Of a DNA stretch of 64,000 nucleotides, positions 44,412 to 53,351 are shown in pieces; the first letter of the stretch is position 1; each line of letters opens with the position of its first letter. The position numbers were made by a program, and so were the translations under genes. The stretch is from Stackebrandtia nassauensis DSM 44728 (lineage in GTDB: Bacteria > Actinomycetota > Actinomycetes > Mycobacteriales > Micromonosporaceae). The stretch spans positions 868,001 to 932,000 of the forward strand of contig NC_013947.1 in NCBI RefSeq assembly GCF_000024545.1, read 5' to 3'. The notes beneath the pieces are model-generated. The model saw only the letters and a program-made list of their open reading frames with translations. It was not told where the DNA came from and ran no database searches.

Positions 44412-45044
44412 ATGTCGTCCTATATTGCCGCCGTGTTGTGCGCGCTGGTGCTGCTGATTCTGGCGGTGGGTCTGGGCATCGGGATAGCCCTGATAGTGGT
44501 GAGGCGACGCGAGGCCAAACGAAAGGCCGAACTGGCCGCGGCGCCCAAGGACCCGTTCGCCGATCTCGACTCCGACATCCTGCGCGGCGACCCGCGCGCC
44601 CTCAAGGCGGGCGACATCTTCGACACCCACGGTGAGACCCTGACCGTGCGCGGCAGCCTGCGGCTCAAGCAGGGCGGCTACTACTGGAGCGAACACCTCA
44701 TCGACACCGGCGAGGGCGTCAAGCGCTGGCTGTCGGTCGAGGAGGACCCGGACCTGGAGCTGTACCTGTGGACGTCGGTGACCGACACGGTGCCCGCGCC
44801 CGGCCCCAAGACCATCGAGTACGACGGGAAACGCTTCAGCTCCAAGGAATCCGGACGCGCCCGCTACACCAGCGAGGCCACCACCGGACTGGGTCCGTCC
44901 GGCAACCTCAGCTACCACGACTACGAGGCCGCCGACGGCTCCCGGCTGTCGTACGAGGACTTCGACGACACCGGCCGCTCCGAGGTCGCGCTGGGGCTGC
45001 GCATCCTGCGCAACGAGATCACCATCTACCCGCAGTCGCCATGA
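44412..45044 (+). CDS. DUF4178 membrane-anchored protein
   Basis: A 210-residue protein with one N-terminal helix (YIAAVLCALVLLILAVGLGI) and a cytoplasmic basic run, then a DUF4178 beta domain (LKAGDIFDTHGETLTVRGSL; YYWSEHLI; KRWLSVEEDPD). The role of DUF4178 is unknown. ATG 44412 was chosen because the helix follows at once; an in-frame ATG at 44334 is possible. It overlaps the DUF2617 gene by 4 bases and starts a five-gene run that ends in an aminopropyltransferase. Confidence 0.8.
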   Translation: MSSYIAAVLCALVLLILAVGLGIGIALIVVRRREAKRKAELAAAPKDPFADLDSDILRGDPRALKAGDIFDTHGETLTVRGSLRLKQGGYYWSEHLIDTGEGVKRWLSVEEDPDLELYLWTSVTDTVPAPGPKTIEYDGKRFSSKESGRARYTSEATTGLGPSGNLSYHDYEAADGSRLSYEDFDDTGRSEVALGLRILRNEITIYPQSP

Positions 45045-45583
45045 TCCTCGACCTCGACGTCCCGTTCGCGGACTCCTCCGTCAATGACCTGCGCTTTCTC
45101 GACCGGGCCCCGGCGCTGCCGGTGCTGGGGGCGCTGGAGTTCCCGCACCCGGTCCCCGGCGGTCACCTGACGCTGCGGCTGTTGGGCGCCAGCCACCAGG
45201 CCGAGGTGTGGACCCCGGAGGGCGGCGTCTACGCCGAGACGGTCGCGTGCCTGCCCGGCGAGGGCAGCCCGGTGCCCGCCAGCCACACCACCACGGTGGG
45301 CCCGTGGAGTTTCTGGTTCTCCTCGCAGGTGCGGGCCCTGTCCGCCGAGGAGTTCTCGGCCCGCTGTGCCGAGTTGCGGAGCCGGGCCCGCGACTGGGAG
45401 AACACCATCCTGGTGGGGGAGTTCCCCGGCCACCCCGACGCGATGACCTTTCTGGACGCGTCCTCGCAACTGCCCGGTTACGGCCGCGGCTGGTCCACGG
45501 TGCACTGCTATCCGGAGGAACAGCGGATGGTGCTGACACACACCGTGGCCATGCCCGTGACGGAACCGGCGTTTCCGCACTGA
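45041..45583 (+). CDS. DUF2617 family protein
   Basis: A 180-residue soluble protein assigned to DUF2617 by its overall pattern (LEFPHPVPGGHLTLRLLGASH; TLDVPF-like start; HCYPEEQRMVLTHT near the end). It has no known function. The ATG overlaps the DUF4178 stop (ATGA), so the two are co-translated. Its place before DUF4247, DUF350 and an aminopropyltransferase matches an arrangement I recall from streptomycetes. Confidence 0.78.
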   Translation: MILDLDVPFADSSVNDLRFLDRAPALPVLGALEFPHPVPGGHLTLRLLGASHQAEVWTPEGGVYAETVACLPGEGSPVPASHTTTVGPWSFWFSSQVRALSAEEFSARCAELRSRARDWENTILVGEFPGHPDAMTFLDASSQLPGYGRGWSTVHCYPEEQRMVLTHTVAMPVTEPAFPH

Positions 45584-45631
45584 TCTTGGTACCGTTTCTC
45601 GCACCCCTTTGAGTTATCCCCAGGAGTCATG

Positions 45632-46162
45632 ATGAGCAGCAAGGCATCGGGTTGGGCGGTCTTCGGCGTCATCGCCGTGACCGGTGTCGTGATCGCGTCG
45701 TGCGCGATCGCGTCGAGTTCGGCGAGCCCGCGTAAGTTCATCGGCAAGAACTACTCCTGCGACGTCGACCCGACCGAGCACGACACCGCCAGCTGCGACG
45801 ATTCCGACAGCCCGGCCAACGTGGCCACGGCCATCGCGGCCGACACGCAGCCGGTCGACACCCAGCGTCCGGCCGACAACGTGTCCAGCGTCGAGTGCGA
45901 CGACACCACCACCGCCGACTCCGAATACGGTCCCGACGCCGATCTGTGCGCCGACGCCGACCTGCCCCGCGACGACCAGACCGTCTACATGCAGTACGAG
46001 GACGACCTCGTCGTGGTCTCCAAGGCCGACACCGGTTGCACTGTGGACGTCTACGACTACGACGAGGGCTACCGGCGCCACGGCGCCTTCTTCGCGGTGG
46101 TCGGCTGGACCTCCACCCGCCCCTCCTCGCGCGGCGGCGGCTTCAGCGGCTTCGGAAAATAG
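45632..46162 (+). CDS. DUF4247 exported protein
   Basis: A 176-residue protein with an N-terminal hydrophobic segment (WAVFGVIAVTGVVIASCAIA) that may be a lipoprotein signal (VIASC). The mature part is acidic with several cysteines, and the C-terminus is Gly/Ser/Arg-rich (SSRGGGFSGFGK). This fits the DUF4247 family, of unknown role. Two ATGs occur at 45629 and 45632; the second has the better spacing (5 bases) from AGGAG at 45622-45626. Confidence 0.76.
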   Translation: MSSKASGWAVFGVIAVTGVVIASCAIASSSASPRKFIGKNYSCDVDPTEHDTASCDDSDSPANVATAIAADTQPVDTQRPADNVSSVECDDTTTADSEYGPDADLCADADLPRDDQTVYMQYEDDLVVVSKADTGCTVDVYDYDEGYRRHGAFFAVVGWTSTRPSSRGGGFSGFGK

Positions 46163-46194
46163 ACTTCGCCCTCCAAACAGGAAAGACAACTGAC

Positions 46195-46620
46195 ATGTTG
46201 AAGGAACTGCTCAACGAGACGGTCTCCGTCCTGGCGTTCAGCGGCGTCGGCATCGTCCTGATGGTGCTCGGCTTCGTCCTCGTCGACGTCATCACCCCGG
46301 GCAACCTGCGCAAGCAGATCTGGCTGGAACGCAACCGCAACGCCACCGTCCTGCTGGCGTCCAACCTGCTGGCCGTGGGCATGATCGTGTTCGCCGCGAT
46401 CAGCGCCTCCTCCGACAACCTCGTCGTCGGCATCTCCTACAGCTTCGTGTACGGCGTCATCGGCCTGATCGTCATGGGCGTGGCCTTCGTGCTGCTCGAC
46501 CTGCTCACCCCGGGCAAGCTCGGCGCGATCCTCGTCGAGGAGAACAACCACCCGGCGGTGTGGGTCACCGCGGCCACCCACATCGCGGTGGCCCTGGTCG
46601 TCATGGCCGGTCTGTCCTAA
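46195..46620 (+). CDS. DUF350 membrane protein
   Basis: A 141-residue membrane protein with four helices arranged as two similar pairs. LVDVITPGNL and LLDLLTPGKL are the repeated family motif. DUF350 proteins are small inner-membrane proteins often paired with an aminopropyltransferase; their role is unproven. ATG 46195 is preceded by AGGAAAG. The next gene begins directly after its TAA with no spacer, so the two are tightly coupled. Confidence 0.82.
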   Translation: MLKELLNETVSVLAFSGVGIVLMVLGFVLVDVITPGNLRKQIWLERNRNATVLLASNLLAVGMIVFAAISASSDNLVVGISYSFVYGVIGLIVMGVAFVLLDLLTPGKLGAILVEENNHPAVWVTAATHIAVALVVMAGLS

Positions 46621-48168
46621 ATGTCGTCAGTTTCACGGGGGAAACTGGCACGCACGGGCCTGCTGGCGACGGTGTTCATCTGCGCCGCCTGCGGTCTGGT
46701 CTACGAACTGGCGCTGGTCGCGCTGGGCAGCTACCTGATCGGCAACACCGCCCAGCAAGCGTCCATAGTGCTGGGTCTGATGGTCTTCGCCATGGGCGCG
46801 GGCGCCCTGGCGGCCAAACCGCTGCAGAAACGCGCCGCCGCGGCCTTCGCTCTCATCGAACTGCTGCTGGCCCTGTTCGGGGGCCTGAGCGTCATCGCCC
46901 TGTACGCCGCCTTCGCCTGGCTGCACCTGTACACGGTGGCCATGGTCGGGGTGGCGCTGTTGCTGGGCGTCCTCATCGGCGCCGAGATTCCACTGTTGAT
47001 GGTCCTGCTTCAGCGGCTGCGCAAGCAATCCGCGGGCAGCGCCGTGGCCGACCTGTTCGCCGCTGACTACATCGGCGCCCTGCTCGGCGGACTGGCCTTC
47101 CCGTTCCTGCTGCTGCCGGTCTTCGGCCAGATCAAGGGCGCCCTGATCGTCGGCGCCGTCAACGCCCTGGCCGGGCTCATCCTCGTGTTCACGCTGTTCC
47201 GTCGCGACCTGCGGCGCCGCACCCGCTGGATCGTCGGCGGCTTCGCCGCCCTGGTCGCCGTCACCCTGGTCGGCGGCTACGCGTACGCGGGCCGCTTCGA
47301 GGCCGAAGCCCAGCAGGCCCTGTACGCCAACCCCATCGTCTACAGCGAACAGACGCAGTACCAGCGCATCGTGATGACGCAGTCGATCTCGCCGTTTCGC
47401 GACACCGACACTCGCCTCTATCTCAACGGCGACCTACAGTTCTCCTCAGTGGACGAATACCGGTACCACGAGGCCCTGGTCCACCCGGCGCTCGCCGGTG
47501 ACCGCGACGACGTCCTCGTCCTGGGCGGCGGTGACGGCCTGGCCCTGCGCGAGATCCTCGAATACCCCGACGTCGAGAACGTGACCCTCGTCGAACTCGA
47601 CCCGGCGATGACCGATCTGGCCCGCGACAACCCGGTCCTCAACCGGCTCAACGGCGACGCCTTCGCCGACCCCCGCGTCGACACCGTCAACGCCGACGCG
47701 TTCAACTGGCTGCGCGGCAACACCGGCCGCTACGACGCGATCATCGTCGACATGCCCGACCCCGACGAGACCGCCACGGCCAAGCTGTACTCGGTGGAGT
47801 TCTACGGCCTGGCTTCCCGGCTGCTGGCCAAGGACGGCCGGATGGCTGTCCAATCAGGATCCCCGTACTTCGCGCCGAAGTCGTTCTGGTGCGTCAACAA
47901 GACGCTCAAAGAGGCCGGAACCAAACCCGTCCCGTACCACGTGACCGTGCCCAGCTTCGGCGACTGGGGCTTCAACCTGGTCGGGGCGAAGTCCACACCT
48001 GAGCTCGCACTCGACCCGCCCGGGGACCTGAAGTCCCTGGACGGGCCGACCCTTGACGCGGCCACCGTCTTCCCGCCCGACCGCCCCGAACGCGACGTCC
48101 CGGCGTCCACGCTCATGGACCCCGTCATCCTCGAGTACGCGCAGTCCGAATGGGACAGCTACGGCTGA
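46621..48168 (+). CDS. Membrane-fused polyamine aminopropyltransferase (spermidine synthase family)
   Basis: A 515-residue protein. The first 220 residues form about seven membrane helices; the rest is a spermidine synthase fold. It has LNGDLQFSSVDEYRYHEALV, the nucleotide-like loop LGGGDGLALREIL (from residue 301), the acidic LVELDPAM and the proton-acceptor region VDMPDPD. It would transfer an aminopropyl group from decarboxylated S-adenosylmethionine, though many membrane-fused homologues have no proven substrate. No S-adenosylmethionine decarboxylase gene is in view. ATG follows the DUF350 stop directly. Confidence 0.85.
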   Translation: MSSVSRGKLARTGLLATVFICAACGLVYELALVALGSYLIGNTAQQASIVLGLMVFAMGAGALAAKPLQKRAAAAFALIELLLALFGGLSVIALYAAFAWLHLYTVAMVGVALLLGVLIGAEIPLLMVLLQRLRKQSAGSAVADLFAADYIGALLGGLAFPFLLLPVFGQIKGALIVGAVNALAGLILVFTLFRRDLRRRTRWIVGGFAALVAVTLVGGYAYAGRFEAEAQQALYANPIVYSEQTQYQRIVMTQSISPFRDTDTRLYLNGDLQFSSVDEYRYHEALVHPALAGDRDDVLVLGGGDGLALREILEYPDVENVTLVELDPAMTDLARDNPVLNRLNGDAFADPRVDTVNADAFNWLRGNTGRYDAIIVDMPDPDETATAKLYSVEFYGLASRLLAKDGRMAVQSGSPYFAPKSFWCVNKTLKEAGTKPVPYHVTVPSFGDWGFNLVGAKSTPELALDPPGDLKSLDGPTLDAATVFPPDRPERDVPASTLMDPVILEYAQSEWDSYG

Positions 48169-48174
48169 CGCTCG

Positions 48175-49467
48175 CTACTTGAGCCGCACCAGGCTGAGCC
48201 ACAGCCGATCGGTGGTGCCGTGCGGGTAGGAGTACTTGCCGCCGCAACCCCAGCCGGACTGGCAGTTGTCGCCCATGATGTACGCGCTGGTGGGTGAGGT
48301 GACCGCGACTCCCATGTAGCCGCTGGAACCCAGGTCGCTGCACGGATGGCCCTTGTAGCCGGTGCCGCAGTTGGTGGGGATGTTGCGGTAGAAGTCGTGG
48401 GTCGCGGTCCACGACACGCCGCCGTCGTAGCTGAACGCGATCTTGTTGCCCGGTCGTCCGAAGACCAGCATCAGCACGCCACCGCTCATGGTGTGCACGA
48501 CGGGAGCGACGCCGCGCACCACCGTCTTGTCCGTCGCGCCGGGCACCACCACGGCTTTGGCACCGGTCCACTTGGCCTTGGCCAGGTCCGCCGCCGAGTT
48601 CACCGCCGAGGTCGTCACCCGGTAGGACAGCTTGCTGTAGGTCAGGCCGTTCTTGACGACCTCGTAGCGGGAGATCATGAGCAGTTTCTTGTCGGCCCTT
48701 CGGGTCACCGAGGATTCGCTGTAGGTGTTGCTGTCCGACTTGAACACGGTGGCGGTGCGTTTCCAGGACGAACCGTCCTTGCCGCCCACCAGCAGATGGG
48801 CCGCCGACCAGGTTTGCTTGTACTTGCCGTCGGAACCCTTGACGCCCTTGTGAGCGGCGTAGTACGGCACCACGCGATTGCCGTCCGGCAACGTGATCAC
48901 CCGCTGGAACGACTGCCCCGCGGCTCCCGGGAGGATCGCGCCACCGTTCATGTCGAGTTTGGACCGGCTCGGTTTCCAGGACTTCCCGCCGTCGCCGGAG
49001 GTCCACTGGTAGAAGTACCGGCCCGAGGAGTCATTGTGGGCCCGCAGCTCCACGGCGACCAGATCGCCGCCGGAATTCTTGAACACGTTGTTCACCGACA
49101 CGTTCTGGGCGTCGGCGGACTGCATCAACGGCTTCTTGGTGCGAGCGTCCAAAGCCGGATGCCAGACACTGTTGGCGTCCTGGTATTCGACCCGTGACTT
49201 CACCGGGTTCTGGCCGTCGGGGCTGACCAGGAAACTGCGAATGAACCGGCGATGGTCGCCGCCGCCATCGGTCCACGACACGTGTTGCAGTGACGGCATC
49301 GCCCGGTACTGCCGGTTGGGATCTTCCTTCTCGACCTGAGCCGCCGCGTAAACGGGCTTCAGTGCCGACGTCTGCGACTCGCCGACCGCGAGGCCGACAC
49401 CGACTCCCAGACTCACCACCAGCGTGCCCGCGACCGCGATCAACGCCGAACGCTTACTCAACTTCAC
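48175..49467 (-). CDS. Secreted sialidase/BNR-repeat-like protein
   Basis: A 430-residue exported protein. The signal anchor is KRSALIAVAGTLVVSLGVGV. The mature part is a probable six-bladed beta-propeller with Asp-box repeats SGDGGKSWKP and SYDGGVSWTA, the sialidase hallmark. The sialidase arginine triad cannot be confirmed by eye, so it may be a non-enzymatic propeller. GTG 49467 was chosen: GGAG lies seven bases upstream, whereas ATG 49479 lies inside that site. It converges on the aminopropyltransferase gene with 6 bases between stops. Confidence 0.75.
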   Translation of the reverse strand: MKLSKRSALIAVAGTLVVSLGVGVGLAVGESQTSALKPVYAAAQVEKEDPNRQYRAMPSLQHVSWTDGGGDHRRFIRSFLVSPDGQNPVKSRVEYQDANSVWHPALDARTKKPLMQSADAQNVSVNNVFKNSGGDLVAVELRAHNDSSGRYFYQWTSGDGGKSWKPSRSKLDMNGGAILPGAAGQSFQRVITLPDGNRVVPYYAAHKGVKGSDGKYKQTWSAAHLLVGGKDGSSWKRTATVFKSDSNTYSESSVTRRADKKLLMISRYEVVKNGLTYSKLSYRVTTSAVNSAADLAKAKWTGAKAVVVPGATDKTVVRGVAPVVHTMSGGVLMLVFGRPGNKIAFSYDGGVSWTATHDFYRNIPTNCGTGYKGHPCSDLGSSGYMGVAVTSPTSAYIMGDNCQSGWGCGGKYSYPHGTTDRLWLSLVRLK

Positions 49468-49579
49468 ATTCGTCTCCATAACGTCTGTTTTGGACCGACC
49501 GAGACCAGCGAGGTCGGCCAGAAACAAACTATAGAAACGTGAGGATATTTGCAAGTATCCTCATATTTGGCACCGGTGC

Positions 49580-50344
49580 TCAACGGTGTTTCGCGGTGCG
49601 CAGCTTGGCGTCGACCAGCGCCGACAACCGCGCCCAGGTCGGTGAGCCCTCCGCCTGCCGGTCGTTGACCAGCCCGTAGCGGGTCGCGGTGTCGGACTTG
49701 CCGTGCAGGCTCGTCGACACCTCCAACAGCTCGGGGTTGGCCAACAGGTACTCGGCCGCGGCCACCGCCAGTTCATCCACCCGTGGGTCGTCCGGTTCCC
49801 AGTCGCTGGCGGCGACGGAGCGCTTGTGCAGCTCCACGTACTGTGGATCGTCGAAGGACCGCTCGACCCCGGTGAGGTAGTCGTCGAAGTCTCCGGGCAC
49901 CAAAGCCCGGGCCAGGATGAAACTCTCCTGCGACTGCGCCACGTAGTCCGGTGGGAAACCGAGTTCGATGGCCTTGTCCAGGATCGCGAACGCCCGCTCG
50001 GGCAACAACAACCGGTTGCCGGTGGCGAGCCGGTCCAGCATGTCGCGCCGGGCGACCAGTTCGTCGATCCGCTCGGTCAGCCGTCGTTTGACGTCGGCCA
50101 GATCGGCGGCGAACGCCTCCGGGTCGGCGTCCAGCAGCGCGGCGATCTCGGCCAACGGCACTCCCGCCTCGGCGAGCGTCCGCACCTGGACCAGCCGGAT
50201 CAGCTCGGCCGACCCGTACCGCCGGTACCCGGAACCGTCGCGGCGCGGCTCGTCGACCAGGCCGAGCCGGTGGTAGTGCCGCACGGTCTTGACCGTGACC
50301 CCGGCGAAGCTCGCCGCCTGGCTGATCGTCAGCGCACTGTTCAT
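49580..50344 (-). CDS. MerR-family transcriptional regulator
   Basis: A 254-residue regulator. The MerR winged helix is ISQAASFAGVTVKTVRHYHRLGLVDEPRR, followed by the recognition wing YRRYGSAELIRLV and a dimerisation helix. The long C-terminal effector domain is helical and lacks cysteine clusters, arguing for organic ligands rather than metals. ATG 50344 gives the family N-terminus; a GTG at 50362 is in frame. Its target is not evident; the next gene upstream on the same strand ends 49 bases away. Confidence 0.86.
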   Translation of the reverse strand: MNSALTISQAASFAGVTVKTVRHYHRLGLVDEPRRDGSGYRRYGSAELIRLVQVRTLAEAGVPLAEIAALLDADPEAFAADLADVKRRLTERIDELVARRDMLDRLATGNRLLLPERAFAILDKAIELGFPPDYVAQSQESFILARALVPGDFDDYLTGVERSFDDPQYVELHKRSVAASDWEPDDPRVDELAVAAAEYLLANPELLEVSTSLHGKSDTATRYGLVNDRQAEGSPTWARLSALVDAKLRTAKHR

Positions 50345-50393
50345 GTCCACAGCGTCTCCCACCGCCGAAGCCGCCGCGCCCAGGGGGCCGGGT

Positions 50394-50729
50394 TCAGACG
50401 GGACCGCGTCGGTGTCGCTTCAGATTGCGCCACACGCGGTCGAGGCGGCTCGTGGGTTTGGGGAGCTGTCGGGTGATGTCCTTGAGTTCGGCGGTGATGT
50501 CGACCGTCCAGCCCAGGTTTCGGCGCAGGTGCCGTTTGACGGTGCCGCAGGGCCAGCGTTCGCCGCAGGCGCAAGTCGTTATGGCCCATAGCATCGGGAG
50601 CAGCCCGGCATGGATCACGAGCCGCAGGCTCCGGTCGGCGGGTCGGTGGATGTCGAACACGGACGGCTTCGGCGGCGGCCAGGGGCCGGGTTCGTTCGAG
50701 GAGTTGAGGTAGCCGGTCAGTACGGCCAT
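50394..50729 (-). CDS. Small hypothetical protein with CxCGxxWPC motif
   Basis: A 111-residue basic protein. A compact cysteine motif, CACGERWPC, follows a conserved-looking helix (LRLVIHAGLLPMLWAITT) and precedes a basic region. The motif suggests a small metal-binding knuckle; similar CxxCGxPWPC patterns occur in short actinobacterial proteins of unknown role. ATG 50729 was chosen; the frame opens to 50813. The upstream gap 50730-50982 shows only an inverted repeat GATGGCCG...CGGCCATC. Confidence 0.55.
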   Translation of the reverse strand: MAVLTGYLNSSNEPGPWPPPKPSVFDIHRPADRSLRLVIHAGLLPMLWAITTCACGERWPCGTVKRHLRRNLGWTVDITAELKDITRQLPKPTSRLDRVWRNLKRHRRGPV

Positions 50730-50982
50730 GACGGTGTTCGTCCTTAGAACTGGGGGTGGTGCGGGGTGGGCGGTCGGCAAGCGCGGGCCCGACGGCTCGC
50801 GAAGGAGCGACACGGCGTCGGCTTATTCGGGAGGCCCCGCGACAATCCGCCCACCCCGCGAGAGTCCGATGGCCGACCGTGCCGCGGCCATCAAACCCGG
50901 AAGCCGACCGGTGTCGGCTTCTCATAAGGACTTCGTAGCCGGTGGCACCCCGGATGGGTCCCTATTTCGGATCGCGGACCGG

Positions 50983-51498
50983 CTAGTCGTCGTCGGTGTC
51001 GTGTTGCCGGTACATGGTGACCATGACGCCGTAGCGGGGGTCGTGGTCGGAGTCGGGTTCCAGTTCGTCGAGCGACTCCTCCAACAGCGCGCGCAGTCGT
51101 GCCGCCTTGGCGGGGCTCAGCCGGAGGTGGCGCAGCACCAGCAGTGGGTCGTCGGCGGCGCCGATCAGTTCCTGGGCGACGGCGGCCAGGCTCGCCGCGG
51201 TCGTCGTCTCCGCGGCCTCGGACGCGAAGTCGAGCCGGGCCGCGGTGCGTTGGTAGTACTGCTCGGTGCCGCCTCGGACGGTGCGGGTGGACACGACGTG
51301 GACCATTCCCGCCTCGGTGAGGACCTTGATGTGGTGGGCGATGTTGCCCTTGCCGGTGGCCAGTCGCTTGGCGAGCTGGCTGATGGTGGCGGGCTCGCCC
51401 AGGGCGAACATGAGGCGGTGGCGCAGTGGATGGGCCAGGGCCTTGAAGTGGTCGGGAGTGGAGACGTCGAAGGCCGGTTTGGCGAAGGACGGTGACAT
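50983..51498 (-). CDS. ArsR-type winged-helix regulator
   Basis: A 171-residue regulator. The helix-turn-helix is in HPLRHRLMFALGEPATISQLAKRLATGKGNIAHHIKVLTEAGMV (split here: recognition helix GKGNIAHHIKVL), and the wing VSTRTVRGGTEQYYQRT follows. The long helical C-terminus could bind a ligand or mediate dimers. No metal-binding cysteines are seen. It is divergent from an S41 protease-like gene, and a perfect palindrome lies in the 56-base gap, so it probably represses both genes. Confidence 0.85.
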   Translation of the reverse strand: MSPSFAKPAFDVSTPDHFKALAHPLRHRLMFALGEPATISQLAKRLATGKGNIAHHIKVLTEAGMVHVVSTRTVRGGTEQYYQRTAARLDFASEAAETTTAASLAAVAQELIGAADDPLLVLRHLRLSPAKAARLRALLEESLDELEPDSDHDPRYGVMVTMYRQHDTDDD

Positions 51499-51517
51499 GA
51501 ATCAAGCGTCTAATACT

Positions 51518-51547
51518 CTTGACACTTTGTCAAGTCGCGTGTTTACT
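51518..51547 (+). promoter_or_regulatory. Operator-promoter of the S41 protease-like gene
   Basis: CTTGACA-CTT-TGTCAAG (51518-51534) is a perfect 7-bp-arm palindrome. Its left arm contains a consensus -35, TTGACA (51519-51524). After exactly 17 bases comes TTTACT (51542-51547), a good -10. Transcription would begin at or next to the ATG at 51555, giving a leaderless mRNA. ArsR-type repressor binding would block RNA polymerase directly. Confidence 0.75.
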
Positions 51548-51554
51548 CGTGGCC

Positions 51555-52457
51555 ATGGATAACCCCGAGATCATCAACCGCACCCGTGAACTTCTCGTCG
51601 ACCACTATGTCTTCCCCGATGTGGCCTCCCGGGTGGTCGCCGTGCTGACCGAGGCTGAAGCCGCCGGACGCTACCGCGACGCGACCGAACCCGCCACGCT
51701 CGGCAAGATCGTCACCGAGGACCTGCAATCGATCAATCAGGACAAACACCTGCGACTGAAATTCCACGCGGAGGAGCAGCCCGATCTGCCCAGCGAGGAG
51801 CTGATGGCCGCCGAGGCCAGGCGGGACGCCCAACGCGGCATGCACGGCATCGGCAGGGTGGAACGGTTGGAGGGCAACATCGCCGTGGTGGACGTGGATC
51901 GGCTGCATCCCACGTCGATCTCGGGGGAGGTGTTCGCGGCGGTGATGACGCTCATCGCTGACGCCGACGGGCTCGTCATCGACCTGAGGAAGTGCAGTGG
52001 CGGGCATCCGGGGACCGTGGCCCTGGTCTGCAGCTACCTGTTCGGGGACGAGCCAGTGCACCTGAACGGCATGTACGAGCGCCACAGCGATCGCACGACG
52101 CAGTCATGGACGCTGCCGTTCGTCCCCGGGAAACGTTATGGGCCGGACAAACCGATCTGTGTGCTGACCAGCGCTGTCACGTTCTCCGGTGGCGAGGAGC
52201 TGGCCTACGATCTCCAGCAGCTGGGCCGGGCCACCATCGTGGGGGAGTCGACCGGCGGCGGGGCGCATCCGCGGGTCGGGTTCCGGTTGCATCCGCACCT
52301 GGAGCTGACCGTCCCGGTAGCCCGGTCGATCCACCCGGTGACCGGGACCAACTGGGAGGGTGTGGGTGTGGCCCCGGACGTGGCGGTACCCGCCGAGGAC
52401 GCGCTCGAGACCGCGACCGGGCTGCTGCGCGAGCGGCTGGCGGAGGCCGCGGCCTAG
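51555..52457 (+). CDS. S41-family (IRBP/tail-specific protease-like) peptidase
   Basis: A 300-residue soluble protein of peptidase family S41. The N-terminal helical region (NRTRELLVDHYVFPDVASRV) is typical of IRBP-like members. The catalytic core has the GLVIDLRKCSGGHPG turn and nucleophile Ser211 in AVTFSGGEELAYDL. It has no PDZ domain or signal peptide, so it should act in the cytoplasm. A strong promoter places the transcript start at the ATG. It converges with the Fic-like gene, their stops overlapping in CTAG. Confidence 0.85.
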   Translation: MDNPEIINRTRELLVDHYVFPDVASRVVAVLTEAEAAGRYRDATEPATLGKIVTEDLQSINQDKHLRLKFHAEEQPDLPSEELMAAEARRDAQRGMHGIGRVERLEGNIAVVDVDRLHPTSISGEVFAAVMTLIADADGLVIDLRKCSGGHPGTVALVCSYLFGDEPVHLNGMYERHSDRTTQSWTLPFVPGKRYGPDKPICVLTSAVTFSGGEELAYDLQQLGRATIVGESTGGGAHPRVGFRLHPHLELTVPVARSIHPVTGTNWEGVGVAPDVAVPAEDALETATGLLRERLAEAAA

Positions 52458-53197
52458 CGGCCGTTGCAGATCTCGGTGGTGATCTCGGCTCCCAGCGACA
52501 GGGCCAGACCGCAGTGCTTCAGCCAGGAGCGCAGCCCGTCCGGCGTGCCGGTGGCGAAGGTGCCGCTGGCGCCGGTGTACTCGGGACCGCGACCGGCGTG
52601 GCCCGCGTCGATGGCGATGAGCAGGTTGGGATCGAGACCGCGGGCGGCGAGGGTGAGCCGGGCCGCCGCCCGCGCGACCACTCCCGCTGCCTGCGGGAAC
52701 GGACGCAGTGCCAGCAGCTCGCCGTGCACGACCGCCGCCACCAGGGCGGCGGGCAGCCGGGACTCGGCGGTGATCAGGGCGCACAGCGCGTCGAGGCGGG
52801 CCGCCTTGTGGGGGTCGGCGTCGGGACGGCCCAGCTGGTCGACGTCGGCGAGGTCGCGGGCGGCCAGCAGGTGGAGTTTGGCCAGTACCTGGCGCGGCGC
52901 CTTGGGCCACAGCGTGACCAGAGACGGCAGCTCGGTGCTGACCCGCAGCGCCCCCTGGACGACCGGGTCGGTGACGGTTCCGGCGCGCACCTCTTCGATC
53001 GGGTACTCGGCGCCGTCGAGGGTGGCCGAGGCGACGGCACACCGCAGCGACACCTCGGTCGCCACTTGGGCGCCCTCGCGGCGTAGCCGCCGGTGCCACA
53101 GTGTCCGGTCTACCGCGGCTCGGGCGTTTTCCAAGGAGTCGGCGACTTCGGCGAGCTCCAACAGGGGCGAAAGGGGATCGCTCACGCGGGAGACCAT
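52454..53197 (-). CDS. Fic-fold protein with degenerate active site
   Basis: A 247-residue helical protein whose centre resembles a Fic domain: [20 protein letters not shown] aligns with the Fic core HxxLxxIHPFxDGNGR. The catalytic His is Arg here, and GNGR is replaced by AAGVVAR-like residues, so AMP transfer is unlikely. Related genes beside acs in actinobacteria are often called oxidoreductase without support. The ATG at 53197 or a GTG at 53185 could start it. It is divergent from acs, so co-regulation is possible. Confidence 0.6.
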   Translation of the reverse strand: MVSRVSDPLSPLLELAEVADSLENARAAVDRTLWHRRLRREGAQVATEVSLRCAVASATLDGAEYPIEEVRAGTVTDPVVQGALRVSTELPSLVTLWPKAPRQVLAKLHLLAARDLADVDQLGRPDADPHKAARLDALCALITAESRLPAALVAAVVHGELLALRPFPQAAGVVARAAARLTLAARGLDPNLLIAIDAGHAGRGPEYTGASGTFATGTPDGLRSWLKHCGLALSLGAEITTEICNGR

Positions 53198-53351
53198 ACC
53201 GCTTATGCCTGAACGGTTATTTGGCGGTTTGCGTAAAGCTGATCGCAGCTGGATTCAACTGACTATGAGCGAGCAGCCGGGTGCACTCGACGACCACGAC
53301 GTGAGAAGGCTAGGGTCTTGCCTATTACGGCCCTTACGCAAGGAGGAGACG

